Shown here: positions 26,801 through 40,200 of the stretch, piece by piece
Layout: every line of letters starts with the position of its first letter
How positions within the stretch are numbered: position 1 is the stretch's first letter
NCBI GenBank assembly: GCA_034190875.2
Contig: CM067351.1
Location: forward strand, 5,595,295-5,659,294
Reading direction: 5' to 3'
Origin: Urechis unicinctus
Lineage: Eukaryota > Annelida > Polychaeta > Xenopneusta > Urechidae
Length of the DNA stretch: 64,000 nt
Program-made: the position numbers and the translations under genes
The notes under the pieces: generated by a model
Databases searched by the model: none
The model's input: only the letters and a program-made list of their open reading frames with translations
Told to the model about the DNA's origin: nothing

Positions 26801-27405
26801 TAAGGTATGTGAACCCCTGTACCCCCAAAAGTGTGATTTGAGTGAGCCCCAATATCTACCTCGCTGCAAGAGCATAGGTATTACAGAAAATGATATAGTT
26901 GCCACAAACCATGAGAAAATGTCAACCATGCTTCTCCCTGCAAGAGATCTGACAAATCGACATGTGTTTGAAATTTTCAACTACCTACAAAACCACAAAC
27001 ATTGCCACAATATTTTCTCGGATTTCGTCTTTGGTCGTTTTGCAGTTAAGCCTTGCCCCCATCATCAACGTTGTGGACCAAAGCCGTTCGTAAAACTCAA
27101 GCTATGCAGAAAATAAGAGGAAAACAAGCCAAATTTCAGATGTTATGGTGTTTGATCTACCTTAGAATAAGGCAAATGCAGTCAAAACAAATGCTGAAGA
27201 GAGGGATGTTTGTGCAGGGGGCTCACCAAGCCAACAGCAGTCACAACAAAATTTGTACACAACACAAAAATTTTGCCATTGGTTGAATGCAATTTTTATA
27301 TTATTTGCTTATAAATGTCTCTATAATAGAAAGATAAATGTTGGTGCAGATGTGTGTCAACCAAATGTGAGCACAAATTTGTCAGGTTATTTTTTTTGGT
27401 GGAAA
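20900..27405. repeat. 6.51-kb tandem block, copy 3
   Basis: Third direct copy, starting CTACGCC at 20900 and ending ...TTTTTTGGTGGAA at about 27405, after which unique sequence (ATTCCCCTGCAC...) begins. Private differences include an extra CGT near 22234 and an extra G near 26236. This copy adjoins the native upstream flank of the iRhom locus. Confidence 0.95.
21367..25141 (-). pseudogene. Partial iRhom gene copy 3 (no membrane-core exons, frame intact)
   Basis: Equivalents of iRhom exons at 25079-25141, 24722-24865, 23883-24590, 23562-23630, 22572-22677, 22265-22437, 21715-21936 and 21367-21568, all open. It lacks the downstream exons for the rhomboid core. Being next to the unique upstream flank, it may hold the native promoter, while the only C-terminal exons sit more than 13 kb away beside copy 1. 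Splicing its last exon (ending in phase 1) to the first exon of copy 2 (phase 0) would change frame, so it does not extend a triplicated protein in any simple way. Whether it is a truncated product or an untranslated fragment cannot be told from sequence. Confidence 0.6.
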
Positions 27406-29040
27406 TTCCCCTGCACTAATTCTCAATAATTTAAGCGGGTACACATAGTAAATGGTTAAGGATTGACACTTAAAGCTTCACAAGTTGCATTTTCAATGTG
27501 TATTTATGCAGTGTATAAGCTGTTCCTATTATTTGCAAAGTATCAAAGGGGTATGAGTAATATTTTTTACACAATCAATGTTTTCGTCAATTTTTCCCCA
27601 CAAAATTTCCAGCAAAAATATTACCGATGCCTGACCTTAATATGGCCTCAATATACATAAATGGAGCAATTAAGTTATGAAAACATTCCCTCTTGACAAT
27701 AACAGCATGCTGCACTGCATACATGAGTTTTAAGACTCATGGATGGGGTGTTTTTGGTGAAAAATAGCTCTTTACCATCAATAAAGCCAAAACAAATTGC
27801 GGAATATTTTCATGACATACCTCCTTCCAAGAGCTCTCATCTAATAACTGGGTCCAAATAAATGATGCAAAACTTCCTTATGATACAACTGGATGTTAAC
27901 TTATTAATAACTTTTAGTTTTAGGGTGAAACAGCCAACATTTTTTCCAATATGAGCAAAAGTTTACCACATATTGTAAAAATCCTTTTAAAAAGTTAGAT
28001 TTTTGGTCATTGAACGATATTTAATATAGAAAGTAGTATTATAGTGGGAATAAATTGGTATAAGGCCTTACAAACTAGTACTTTTAAGGTCCACATGGAT
28101 GTTATTGATCTCAGTTGATCAAATAACTTTTTTCATAATTCAGCATTGAATTATGGGCATTCAAAGTAGACCTATAATCGAAAAAATGGACCGGACACGG
28201 CGAAAAAAAGTAGAGTCCAAGACACAAATTACCATTTTTCCACAGTCCGTAAATCCTAAATTCAATTTAACCATAGAGTTGTATGTTTTTAATTTGTCTA
28301 AGGTGCTCCCAAACATGCCATTTAGTACGAAACATTGGTCTATAATGATCTAGTATAGATATAATGGCAAACCAAACTTGCCTCATATGGGAAACAGGGA
28401 GTTTGTCAAGCGCTTGTCCAAATTATGTGCCATTTTTGGACCATAAAAATTGCAATTACTTTCAAACGGATCAACATATTTCAAAAATGAAAACAGATTT
28501 GATATGCCCAAAGTGAGACCTTTCAAATGAACTAATAGCATATTTGATACAAGCATTTTGAAATTTTGATTGACCACCCTATCATAATTAAGATTAGTAT
28601 GGGCAAGCACAAATAAAGACATAGACCCTATAAGCGGTGGGAATATTTAAAAATCTCAGAGATGACGCGCAAAATGTATGATCATATACATTTTGCAACT
28701 TACAGTTCACAGCAGATGGATGTATCTCTGTTGTTCGGCGAGTTCCATCAGCTTGCGCGAAAAGCGTAGACAAACTTGACAGTCTAGATCTAGGCCCTAC
28801 ACTGATCGACCAAATTCATTTCTCTTTAAATCATAAATTATGACCGCAATGCTGTACCATGCTCATCTTCCACAAAATTTCGTTTGCAGTAGACTTCGTA
28901 CGGTATACGTGAAACTAGCACGATTCCAAAAAGAATATGGCGGGAATGTTTATATTGATTCATCGCGTTATAATAACCAACGACTCATAACGTATCTTCC
29001 GGTCCCGGTCAGACTGCCAAGTTCACATTTGCCTGTCAAA
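27406..29040. other. Unclassified DNA between the iRhom block and PRDX3
   Basis: AT-rich sequence with no recognisable protein. It continues what was, before duplication, a single stretch with the right end of the 6.5-kb block, so an old repeat may span the junction. The last few hundred bases presumably include the PRDX3 promoter and 5' UTR. Confidence 0.45.
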
Positions 29041-31591
29041 ATGTCTATCTTCAGGTCACTTTCAAAAGTGGTAAGGTTTGCTTTTTTATCATACACAGTG
29101 CGTTGTCCTCTTTTTTTGCTTCTTTGTTTGTGTTGATTGAACTATCCACATCTATCAGGATACACTCTTTTGTTGAAAAACTTAACGTTTAATATTGAAT
29201 ATTGTGTTAAAGTTCATCTATTTTCGACCAATACGGGAACAATCGAGGTTATCTGGTTATAGCAAGGGCCTATGGTATATTATTCGATAGAAACTCACTC
29301 GTAAGATAAATCCTACATTTTCTTGCTTAAACTAGCCCTTTTGAAACAAGTGGAGCTTGTGCTCCCTCTTGCAACAAGGGAGTACCTGATCCACTGTTGG
29401 TCTGCAGGACCTGGGCTGTTGGGCTAGCCTTAACACGCGCAATATTATATGATCACTTTTCCTTCAGGTAGTTTGTGTTTGCACAATAAAGTCAATATGC
29501 ATTATTCACGATTTAATTCAAGCATTCATTTCAAATTTGTTTCAGGGGGCTGCTCTCAGCAGGGCTTCGTTGCCTCCCAATGTATCCCGTTTCTCGACAG
29601 GTTTCATATTTTCTTTTGACAAGTGCTATTCAGTCTACCACTTAATTTTTGTGCATTTTTTGTTGTTGTGTAAAATAACTTTTACCCTACATATGGCAAA
29701 TACTATGTTGATAACTTTGTTTTGTGGAACAGCATCTCGCCTTCTGGCCGCTCGAGTCCAGCATCCTGCCCCAGCATTTGAATCAATGGCAGTTGTAGAT
29801 GGAGAATTCAAGCAAGTTCAACTATCTGATTATCAGGGCAAATACCTTGTGCTTTTCTTCTATCCTCTTGATTTGTGAGTATCATAAACTGATCCATCCA
29901 ATAACCAAATTTGAATAGCCAAAGCTGCTTTGAATTTCTGCAATTGTTAATCTAGGAATAATGGGTATTGTAATTTTGCATTAACTTAAAGTAATGTGAC
30001 AGTTAATTGTGTTTGTTACCCTTTGTTTACCATCATTAGGTCGCAATTTTTAGATTTTGAGTTTCATAATGCTCAATTATAGATTAATCTTGACAAAAGC
30101 AAGCCAGTATTCTATTTGAATAATGTTTATCTCTAATGTTGGTTTTATGCTTCTTTTCAAAATGACCATTCAAGCTCTTTGGGTTGATTACAAAAATAGT
30201 TTGGTTTCTAGTTGGCTCTCTTTTCTTACAGCACATTTGTATGCCCAACCGAGATCATTGCATTCAGTGATCGCATTGCCGACTTCAAAGCACTGAATGC
30301 AGAAGTGTTGGGAGTTTCCACTGATTCTCGTTTCAGTCATCTGGCCTGGATCAATCTGCCTAGGAAGGTATTAATTGTCTTCTAATATTACCATAGATAA
30401 ATTCTTCTACTGTTGAGTATCCCTTATCCAGAATGCCCTGGAGCCGAGCGAGTTAAGGATTTCAGAACCTTCTGAATTTTTGAATTCCAGATAAGGGATA
30501 CTCAACTGTATTGACAATTGGGTTAAAAGTTCATTGAAAGGGTGTGATTGCAAAGGCGCCCTTACTACTGTAGGCACTATCCACAAAATTGAGTGTCTCC
30601 TGCCATTTCTGATTCCTTTATCATATCAGATTGCTTATTTTTGGCTGTGCATAAAGTTGAAGCCAAATTTGGCAAATGATAGATGCTACAAGGTATCTAA
30701 AGCTGAAAAAGGGTGGTGGGGTGGTTTGAGCATTAATACCAGAAAATGGAATTTTGCATGTGTAGTTACTTGGTTGCTGCCCATTTCAATAGATTTATGA
30801 ACAAAATTTGAAGGATATTTTTAAAGCAGCAGTTTCGATGGATTTTCATTGATAACTGTCGTTTCATTTTTACAACTACACAAAAACAGCTACAAACTAT
30901 AAGTTTAACCCTCCTTCTACAAAATGCATCTTTTACATCATGATTTTATATTTCCACAGCAAGGGGGACTTGGTGGACTGAACTACCCTCTCCTCTCTGA
31001 CTTCAGCAAACAGATCTCAGCTGACTATGGAGTGTTGGTAGAGGGTGCTGGTGTTGCTCTCCGGTAATCTTTTGTTAGGATATCGCTAACTGTAAATATG
31101 TTTGTAAATTATAATTGTAGACACCATTCACTTCTATGCTTCAGCACACATGTTTCTGTTATTCAACCTACATGGGACTTAATATGAAAAATGTTATGAT
31201 TCTTGATAAGGTGGTGTTAATTTGTGTTGTGTTGTTTCATTTAGAGGGCTCTTTTTGATCGACCCAGCCGGCACTGTGCGTCAGATCACTATTAATGATC
31301 TGCCTGTTGGTCGGTCTGTCGATGAGACGTTGAGGTTGATAAAGGCTTTCCAATTTGTGGAGCAGCATGGCGAAGGTATTTCATTTATTTTGTGTGATTG
31401 ATTGACCGAGTTATTTTTCATTCCAGACCTTCATATGAGTATTACAGTTAATATAGGAGCTAGGAGTGTGTTATAACTGAAAATGATTTCTTGATGTGGC
31501 TTCAGTGTGCCCTGCAAACTGGACTCCAGATGCACCCACCATTAAGCCAGACCCACTGGCTTCAAAAGAATATTTTGAAAAAGTCAACTGA
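29041..31591 (+). CDS. PRDX3: Mitochondrial 2-Cys peroxiredoxin (PRDX3)
   Basis: Reduces hydrogen peroxide in the mitochondrial matrix, recycled by thioredoxin 2. Seven exons with matching phases: 29041-29070, 29546-29600, 29733-29874, 30232-30367, 30960-31063, 31245-31375 and 31506-31591, giving 227 residues (human 256 with a longer leader). The first about 35 residues ([10 protein letters not shown], then Ser/Arg/Ala-rich) look like a mitochondrial presequence. The peroxidatic Cys sits in FVCPTE at about residue 80 and the resolving Cys in EVCPANW at about 201. Both the GGLG loop and the C-terminal YF pair are present, the combination linked to sensitivity to over-oxidation. HPAPAF opens the core domain. 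AATAAA at 31854 is the likely poly(A) signal. The PRDX3 call over PRDX1/2 rests on the leader and the VQHPAPAF and EKVN-type ends. Confidence 0.93.
30410..30508. mobile_element. 99-bp pogo/Tigger-type MITE in PRDX3 intron 4
   Basis: Perfectly TA-flanked (30408-30409 and 30509-30510) element whose right end reads, inverted, CAGTTGAGTATCCCTTATC; the left end differs by one base. This end sequence and the TA target are those of the pogo/Tigger branch of Tc1/mariner. It has no coding capacity. Confidence 0.85.
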
Positions 31592-31853
31592 ACTAGTGTT
31601 GTAACTTGGAGAACCATGTTGTGTTGCCGGTTGTGCTTAATGTGTTTAGATTCCTGAAGAGAGTGTAATATGATATATTAACATCATGGTATTTTGTAGA
31701 ATTGTTCAGTGAACCCATATGTGAATGATGCATTTCAAGCTTTGCTGATTTTGGTTGAATATCAGTCTAATCAATCAAATTTTTGCTTTTATTTGGTTAG
31801 AACAATAATTATACATCATTAAAATACAGCAAACTTCACTGGCAATTGGTATG

Positions 31854-31859
31854 AATAAA
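31854..31859 (+). terminator. Poly(A) signal of PRDX3
   Basis: AATAAA about 265 bases after the PRDX3 stop codon, the first canonical signal downstream of it. Confidence 0.6.
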
Positions 31860-31869
31860 GTACTAAGTA

Positions 31870-34200
31870 CAAATTGATTTACATATGTCCTTCAAATACC
31901 CGACTGACAAGTCCATATTTGATTTTTGGATATCTGCATTACACTTAAATATTTATTTGTCTCAAAGATAAAATGTGTATTGTACATAAACTCATTAAAT
32001 GACACCGGCAATGTCTTTAAAGATACATGAAACCACTTGGTGAGGAGACTTGGCACCTACACAATTCAAGTTACATGGAGGTGAAAAGGTAAATTGCTGA
32101 ACAGGCATATTTATGTATATCACAGAGAGGAACAAGGATACATGAAAGTATGCCAATCAGAAAAATGTATCAATGTTAAACAGCATGTAAAGAAAAGTGT
32201 GACACATGTAGGTCACATGTAAATTACCAAGCCCCTAATGGTTACCAATTAAAGGATGTCACATAGCGAATATGAGAGTTTGAGAGCAGTAGACAGTGTG
32301 GTAGCAATGGGGTTAAGTTTGTGATAATGTCTGTTCTATTTAGATGAATGGTGGATCCGATTGAACAAGCACTAAGTGTTCTAAAATTTGGGCAAAATTT
32401 AATCGAATATTAACCACTAAAATTGTATTAGAAATGGGCGACCATTCTTATTTTATCTTTTCAGTTTGCAATTCAGAATAACGAAACCGGCGACACCACG
32501 CTTGCAACCTCATAGGTCCCAGTCATTTAATTTTTGGTGACTTGGTTTCCCATATTATAAAGGATGATGACTACACCGAGGAACCCAATTGGCTGTTCCA
32601 TAAGCCGGACGTCGTCCTTATCTTGGTGAGTATTCGTCGTGAAATATCCCATGCAAATGGTCTTGTGGAATAGGAGTAAATATAGAACCCACTAGAATTA
32701 CAAAGATTCATATTTGCCTTTCTCCCACTAGCAGCTCAACGTATCTTTCCCATTTGATTTCGTATGCATTTGATAATTAATCTACGACGGCGGGGTGATG
32801 TCACATACCCTAATCACCTGAAATCTAGGTCGAGATAGGCTGGGTTTGTTTAAGGAATTTCTTACTCGCCGGTGGAATTTCGTGAAAATAATAACTTTTA
32901 GTGCATTGTTGACATTGCGAAACGACCATATCAGTGCCTTAGGTAAAGTAATCGGATGGTTTTGACGTCCCGTGTGTGGTTTATTTCAATATTGTTTTCT
33001 ACTGATTTAAAATACGCTTGAGAACCACCTGTACCCACTGGTACCCCTGTGTGCCTGTCATTTGCTTCCAAAATCGTGATGATCACATCATCACATCGAC
33101 AATACAAACGATTCTTCTTTCATTTTCCAATACAAATTTGAAATGGTGTAAATGGTCTACCACTAACGTAATTTGTTCTATGATAATAAAGGTTCAGTTG
33201 GGCAGTTTTACAAATAGACTGTTAGTAGGTCAGGAATGATTAAATGAATGTGTCACTGTCTGTCATTAACTTGTCTTAATTGATTGGCAGAGGATATTTG
33301 TACAGCAGCCATATGCATGAAACATAAAGGCTGAGAAATGATGCTACATCCTGACCAACATGAATAGGAGTGCCCATGATCTAGTTAATAATATCCATAT
33401 CATCAGATCATACATTGGAATCATGCATGCATTTTGTCTCTTAGTCTTAATCCCTCAAATCCTCAAAATAATCAACAGTGTTTCCAAATTTATCCGATAG
33501 GCTGCTTCAAATGTCTTTATCCTTTCTGTGACATTTTTGTTTCTGGGGAAATGCTGGTGAGATCAGTTCCCTTGACAGGTTTTTGTTCAATAAATGGCTC
33601 CATTATGGCATAGCAGTGACTTATTCAGGGTTTGAAATTAACTCTGGTTTGACAGAGGGTAGCAAGTAGAATTCCCATCTGACCTGTGAAAGTGCAAGGT
33701 ACACTGGTCTGAGAGGACTAGTTAATATTTTGGGGCCATGTTCAGTGTGATGATGGGCCAGGTTGACAGGCAGTCTAGGTGCTACATGAGCACTAGCACT
33801 TGTAGCCACCCTACTGACATTAGATTCTCTGTATTATGCTTTAAACATTCAACTCACAGAGTACAAATTGAACAACCAATATTTACATACTTATTTATAG
33901 AGACATACATCATACATGGTTTCTTACTACTAATACACATTGGTACTGTTTACATACTCTGTATGCAAATAGCTGTGTAAGACTACAAATTCTGATTTCT
34001 TTGTTGCATTTGATTACTACCATTTCTATATGTGTGGATGCATGAGTCTTTCATGTAAAATACCAGTCAATAACTTGTGACTCATTTGACACAAGTTTAT
34101 GCTTACTTGGTGGTATGTTAATGTACCACTGTTTGAGATGTAAATGGTGATGCTTAAGCGTGTTCACAGGAATGACAAACCAATTTTTCATATCTGATTT
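31870..34200. other. Intergenic/5' untranslated region of alpha-catenin
   Basis: No protein-coding exon recognised. A possible 5' UTR exon ends at about 32624 with a GTGAGT donor (preceded by ...CTTATCTTG), which could splice to the first coding exon of alpha-catenin at 34206. The rest shows no structure I can name. Confidence 0.4.
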
Positions 34201-34206
34201 TGCAGT

Positions 34207-37200
34207 ATGAGTAAAGGGCTTAATAGCCCTTCCAGTCAGATGGGGACCCTACAGATCAAATGGGATCCAAAGAACTTGGAAATTCGTACTAAGTCTGTCG
34301 AAAAAACTCTTGAACCGCTGGTAACCCAAGTGAGTTGAATACTGTATCTCTTACACTTCAATATTTGAAAATAGTCTGTTTTATGGCAATTTGCTTTCAA
34401 TTGTCTGTTTCTGTTGCTGCTCATTGTATTATTTTTACCATGGTCGTGATTTATGTGTAGTACCGAGATTTGATATTGAATACTTTCATTTATCAAGGTG
34501 ACCACACTAGTAAGTCAGAAAGGACCCTCTAAGAAGAAAAAAGGGCGTTCAAAGAAAGCACACGTCCTCTGTGCTGCTGTACAAAAGGCAACAGAGAATT
34601 TCATTGGCAAAGGAGAAGAGATAGCCAATGAGAACCATGAAGTCAGAAACGAGATGCTCGCTGCGGTGGATGATGTCAGAAAGACAGGTTTGCTACAGAA
34701 GAGAATGAACAAACATTTATTTTCTCTTATTCACTCTAGATAGTACAGTGGTTGAAGAAACAAGGTTTCATGGACATCTATATTGTATACAATTAGCTTG
34801 CACTTGCAAATATTATGTTTTCCCCTTATCTTTGAATGTGATGATTACCACTTATACAGAATTTATTATGCATCTCTTCCAAAAGAACCTTTACAAAGAC
34901 TATTTGTTAATATCAATGCTGTTTTGTCAGGTGATGTAATGACTGCTGCATCGGGGGAGTTTGCTGACGATCCCTGTTCGTCCATGAAGCGTGGTGCCAT
35001 GGTGAGAGCAGCGAGGGCCTTGCTGTCTGCCGTAACTCGTCTTCTGGTCATTGCAGACATGGTGGATGTCCACCTGTTGCTCTTCACATTAAGAACAGTG
35101 AGAGGGCTATCTTTTTCTTCTTCTTTTTCTTTACGATACAATCAGCTCTCAATCCATCCAACCTATTAACGCTGTCTTTATGATTAGTGATATCAAAAAA
35201 AATTTTATTCTGATCAGTTCAAATGAGTTGACGTAGATTTGATCAATGCTACTGTGCTCACCCTGTGTGGCCACTGCAGGTTGAGGATGACTTGGATCGC
35301 ATTAGAAACGCAGCCAGTCAGCAGGAGCTTCTCAACAGCTTCAAAGACTTTGGCAGAAGTGTGATGGAACTGACAGACCTGGCAGGGCGACGTCAAGCAG
35401 TGAGTTACTTAACCCATAGTTAATTTGAAAATCTGAAAGTAACCCAGAACATCAAGCGTATTTATAATCATGACCTTCCCATATTGTCATCACAAAATCT
35501 TTGATCTTTCTTGTAGTTGGTGCCACATCTCACATTGGTGTGTGTATTTTAGGACCTCATTGACAACCGTCGACGAGATGACATCGCCGCTGCCAGAGCT
35601 ACCCTCAAGAAAAACAGCATGATGCTGCTGACAACATCAAAAGTAATTACAGGTGTTTTTATCTATGTTACATATGTAATTTCCTCATGTACCAATCTAT
35701 ATATAACTGGATGTCTTGCTATTGCCTTTCAGGCTTACGTGAGACACCCTGAGTTAGCGGCTGCTCGAGCTAACAGGGACTATGTACTGAAGGAAGTGTG
35801 TGATGCAGTCCAGACAATAGGAGGTGTGGCACAAGCTACGGGGCAGTCAGAGGCTCACCCATATGAGGGTGCTGGTGAACTCGCAGCAGCCCTTGATGAA
35901 TTTGATGTAAATATGTATATATATATATATATTGATCCACAAATGGCTACAATTACCATCTCTTAATTATTATTTTACATTGTGGGCTGTTGATAGATGC
36001 CAAGTATTATATCCAATCTCTAAACAGCCATGTCTTGATCTGCTGAGTTCATGTTGTTTTCCTTGCAGCGTCAAGTGGTTATTGATACGTCCACTTACAA
36101 TGACGACCGAGCCAGACCGTTGCTGGAGGAACGCTTAGAGAGTATCATCAGTGGGGCTGCTCTGATGGCGGACTCCTCCTGTACTCGCGATGACAGGCGA
36201 GAACGCATCGTCCACGAGTGTAATGCAGTCAGGCAAGCACTGCAGAATCTGCTCAATGAGTACATGAATAACGTAAGGCTTTCATGTGTCAAATCCTGTT
36301 TTCTTTACACTTTTTATCTTATTTTTGTCAATATTGCAGTAGATGTTTTCAACTTTTGTGTGCGGCATTTCTTTGTATTAATTGTACATTTCCTTTCTTT
36401 GTAAATTAAAGTGCAGTCGTCATGGTCAGGTATTGTCATGCATGATATTTTTGGCTTGTCTTACTTACTGGTCATCTGTCCTACTGTTCTGCATGTGTTA
36501 ATTATGAACATGACGATATCTGTCTGGAGGGTCTATGATACTCTTCACTTATTAGGGAATAAACCCATGAACTTCATGCAGTATACCATAATACTTATCC
36601 CAAACATTTGCATGAAATTACTAACAGACTGTGTCATTTAAATTTAAAATACCCAGAATAAATTCTGAAGTATAATTAGAATTGTAGTTCAGCCCAGTAT
36701 TCCGTTGTTTCCATGACAAAGCATATGTGTTAGATTTCAACTGAGTTAGTGAATGCCAGGAAATGAATTTAACATGTTTGTACATCTGGGTAAACCCTAC
36801 GCATTCAAATATGAATATAATAATTATTCTGGTCTTGCTGCTCCTTAACCCTTTACCATTGGCTTGTTTCTTTAATCACATTTTGTAATAAGATTAACCG
36901 ATAGCAACTCTAATGCAAGGAAAGCTGTATACTATCTATCCATTCTATCCATTTTATCTCAACTATAATCTGACATGATATTCCAAGTATATCTTGGCAG
37001 ATTATTGAGAAAACAAATGATGAAAATTTGTTTATTTATATTTGGGATAATAATTACATATAGCCAAACTACAAATGAGCACAGTTTGCCCTTATTCTTT
37101 TTATAGGTTTTGCTTCTTAGTAGTATCTAGGTTAATGGTAGATAATAACCCTTCGGTTGCTGTGAATATGGCATTTTTGTATGTTTGTGTATAAACAGGC

Positions 37201-40200
37201 TGGCCAGCGTGAACCAAGTCAAAATCTCAACAGGGCAGTGGACCACATCAATACAAAGACACGAGACCTCAGACGACAGGTAACTGTCAACTCAGCCAGT
37301 CCTAGAATGACATGCAGTACCTGAAATCTTTTGTTAAGATATCAGTAAATTAAGAAGTTGATTTTTTAATTGTGAAACTCAGATACCCTCTCAGTATATA
37401 AAATCATATCCACTTTTTGGGTATTTTAAGTTGCGCAAAGCTGTCATGGATCACGTGAGTGACTCCTTCCTGGAGACCAACATGCCTCTCCTTATCCTCG
37501 TGGAATCGGCCAAGTCTGGCAATGAGAGTGGGGTGGAAGAATACGCCATGGTCTTCCAGGAGCATGCAAATAAATTAGTGGAGGTAAAACATGGCACATA
37601 ACTTTTGGGAAAAAAAGCATCAGTTTGTTGCTCTCTGCTACATAATATGGTCATTGTGGATGAAATAATGTGCTACAGGTAGCCAACCTGGCCTGCTCCA
37701 TGTCTAACAATGAGGAGGGGGTGAAGATGGTGAGGATGGCTGCAGCTCAGATAGAATCACTCTGTCCCCAGGTCATCAATGCAGCCCGTCTGTTGGCTGC
37801 CAGACCAAGGTAGATATCACAGGCATATGTACCTTGATTATTATTCTTTAACTTTAGTCTGGAATTATCTATGACTGTATTGATTCCTTTTTATTTATGT
37901 CTTGTGGTTAATAATGTTATATTAAACTTTGTTGAAATTACTTGACCACTTTCAGGTTTATCATAATCATGCTTAAGCATTGCTATGCAAAAATTCTTTC
38001 TCAAATGCTGTATAACGTTTGCGCTTTAGAACATGACTGGGATTATCAGTGGGTGTTTGGCACTTATGGGGCACTGCCTAGACATAACAATCATCCTCTT
38101 CCTTCACATTTGCAGTATCATCTCTTTATTGTATTGAATGAGACCAAGTATATACATGATCTTGGTATTGGTTGGTGTGACACAGGTCTAAGGTTGCGCT
38201 CGAGAACATGGATGTATTCCGGGACACATGGGAGAAGCATGTCCGCTTGTTGACTGAGGCTGTCGATGACATCACTACAATAGACGACTTCCTCGCTGTA
38301 TCAGGTCTGATTGTCTATAAACTGCTGAATGAGTTTATTAAGTGAGGACTGTCCCTCAGTCTAAATTTAATTTGTTTACTTTTTGCTGGAATTGTATGGT
38401 GTTCCTGCACGTAGGGTTGTGTGTGTATTCACCCTCTTAGACAGATGTTGTTGATGTTGCAGAGAGTCACATTCTAGAGGATGTCAACAAATGCGTGATG
38501 GCACTGCAGGAGAACGATGCCGACACGCTGGACAGGACGGCAGGAGCTATCCGAGGGCGGTGTGCTCGTGTGGGTAATGTAGTGGGCGCTGAGATGGATA
38601 ACTATGAGCCGGGTGTCTACACGGAGAGGGTCATGGAGGCTGTCTACATGCTCAGAGACCAGGGTCAGTCTGCAATTCCAGTCAACATATTTATCATGTC
38701 CTTAGCCCCTGTCACATCACCTAGTGGTGCAAATATTTTTTATATAGTTAAGAATTATTTGTTTGTGGCAATTCACTGATGAAAATTAACCATCTTTGGT
38801 TAGCTGAATATTTTGAGAAATTTTGTGTGTTTTCAGTTGTTCCAAATTTCGCTCAGAAGGTGGATGAAGCTTTGAATTATCTGACCGGGCGAACTAATCG
38901 AGAGGTGGATGAAAATGAGTTCATTGATGCTTCCCGTCTTGTGTATGATGGAGTCCGTGACATTCGCAGAGCTGTCCTTGTGATCAGGGTAACCCCTACT
39001 TTTTACTTGGTTTTTTATAATTCTGCGATAATTAGACAGTCGCATTTCATTTAGAAATGACTCTATGTCTAGTTTGTGTTGAAGATTGTTTTGTTTGATT
39101 GGGACAACGCATGTTGGTTTTACTGTAACACTATGAAATCGTGATCAACATTAAGTTCCTATTGCTATATGAGTCATAGTGCATTATGTGGTAAGAGTCG
39201 GTTGTTGTTGATTTTCCAGAGTCCTGAAGAGATAGAGAGTGACACAGAGAATGATTTTGATGAAGATGCTGAAACCTATGAAAAGTATAGCAAATGTAAG
39301 CATTGTGTCTTCTTGTATTTCCAAGTGAGAATGTTTCAACTAGCCATTCTCTAGATTTAACAGAAATAACTTCCAGACAAGTTATATTGTAATGTTATGT
39401 TCAGCCCTTACTTATTGTAAATTACCCATATCCAAAAGGAGGATCTTGAAGCTAGTTGCTGCCAAACCGTGTTGATAGGGGAAGAAATTATAAAAGACAG
39501 GCTGCCAAAATGATCATTCTTCCAAAGGAAGAATGACAGTTTATTTAAGTCACAACTATGACTAACATAATTAACATGTCATGGTTGTGAAATGAATGGT
39601 TGAGACTATGTCACATCCCTTATTTAGAATGGTGACATAGTTGTTCACACAAATACATATATATTATGTAACTAACAAGCAACTATGTCCCTAACCACTT
39701 GAGACTCTTAAGGTCATATGGCATAGTCCAACACAAATATCAACTTGAATATATATGACATTAAACAATACACACTTGAGATATATATATATATACCTAT
39801 ATATATATGCTACAATAAAAGACATGTATAAAATTGACAGCCATTTACAGTCTAAAAAGATACGTAGAGCCATAATCTTGCTGATCATATTATTTCTGAT
39901 TTGTTGTCATTAGATTCTCACATCACAGACCAAGATGATGTTCTGTATGAAGAGAAGAGTGACCGTGCGATGATGCGGCAGCTGCCCGAGGAGGAACGAG
40001 AGAAGATACAGCAGCAGGTGCAGCTGTTTAGGATGGAGAAGAAGAAACTGGACATGGAGATGGCTAAATGGGATGACAGTGGTAACGACATCATAGTGGT
40101 GGCCAAGAAGATGTGTGTCATTATGATGGAGATGACAGACTTTACAAGGTGAGTGGCCGTGTATTGTAATGTTGGGTCTGAATGTCTTTTTAGTTTGTAA

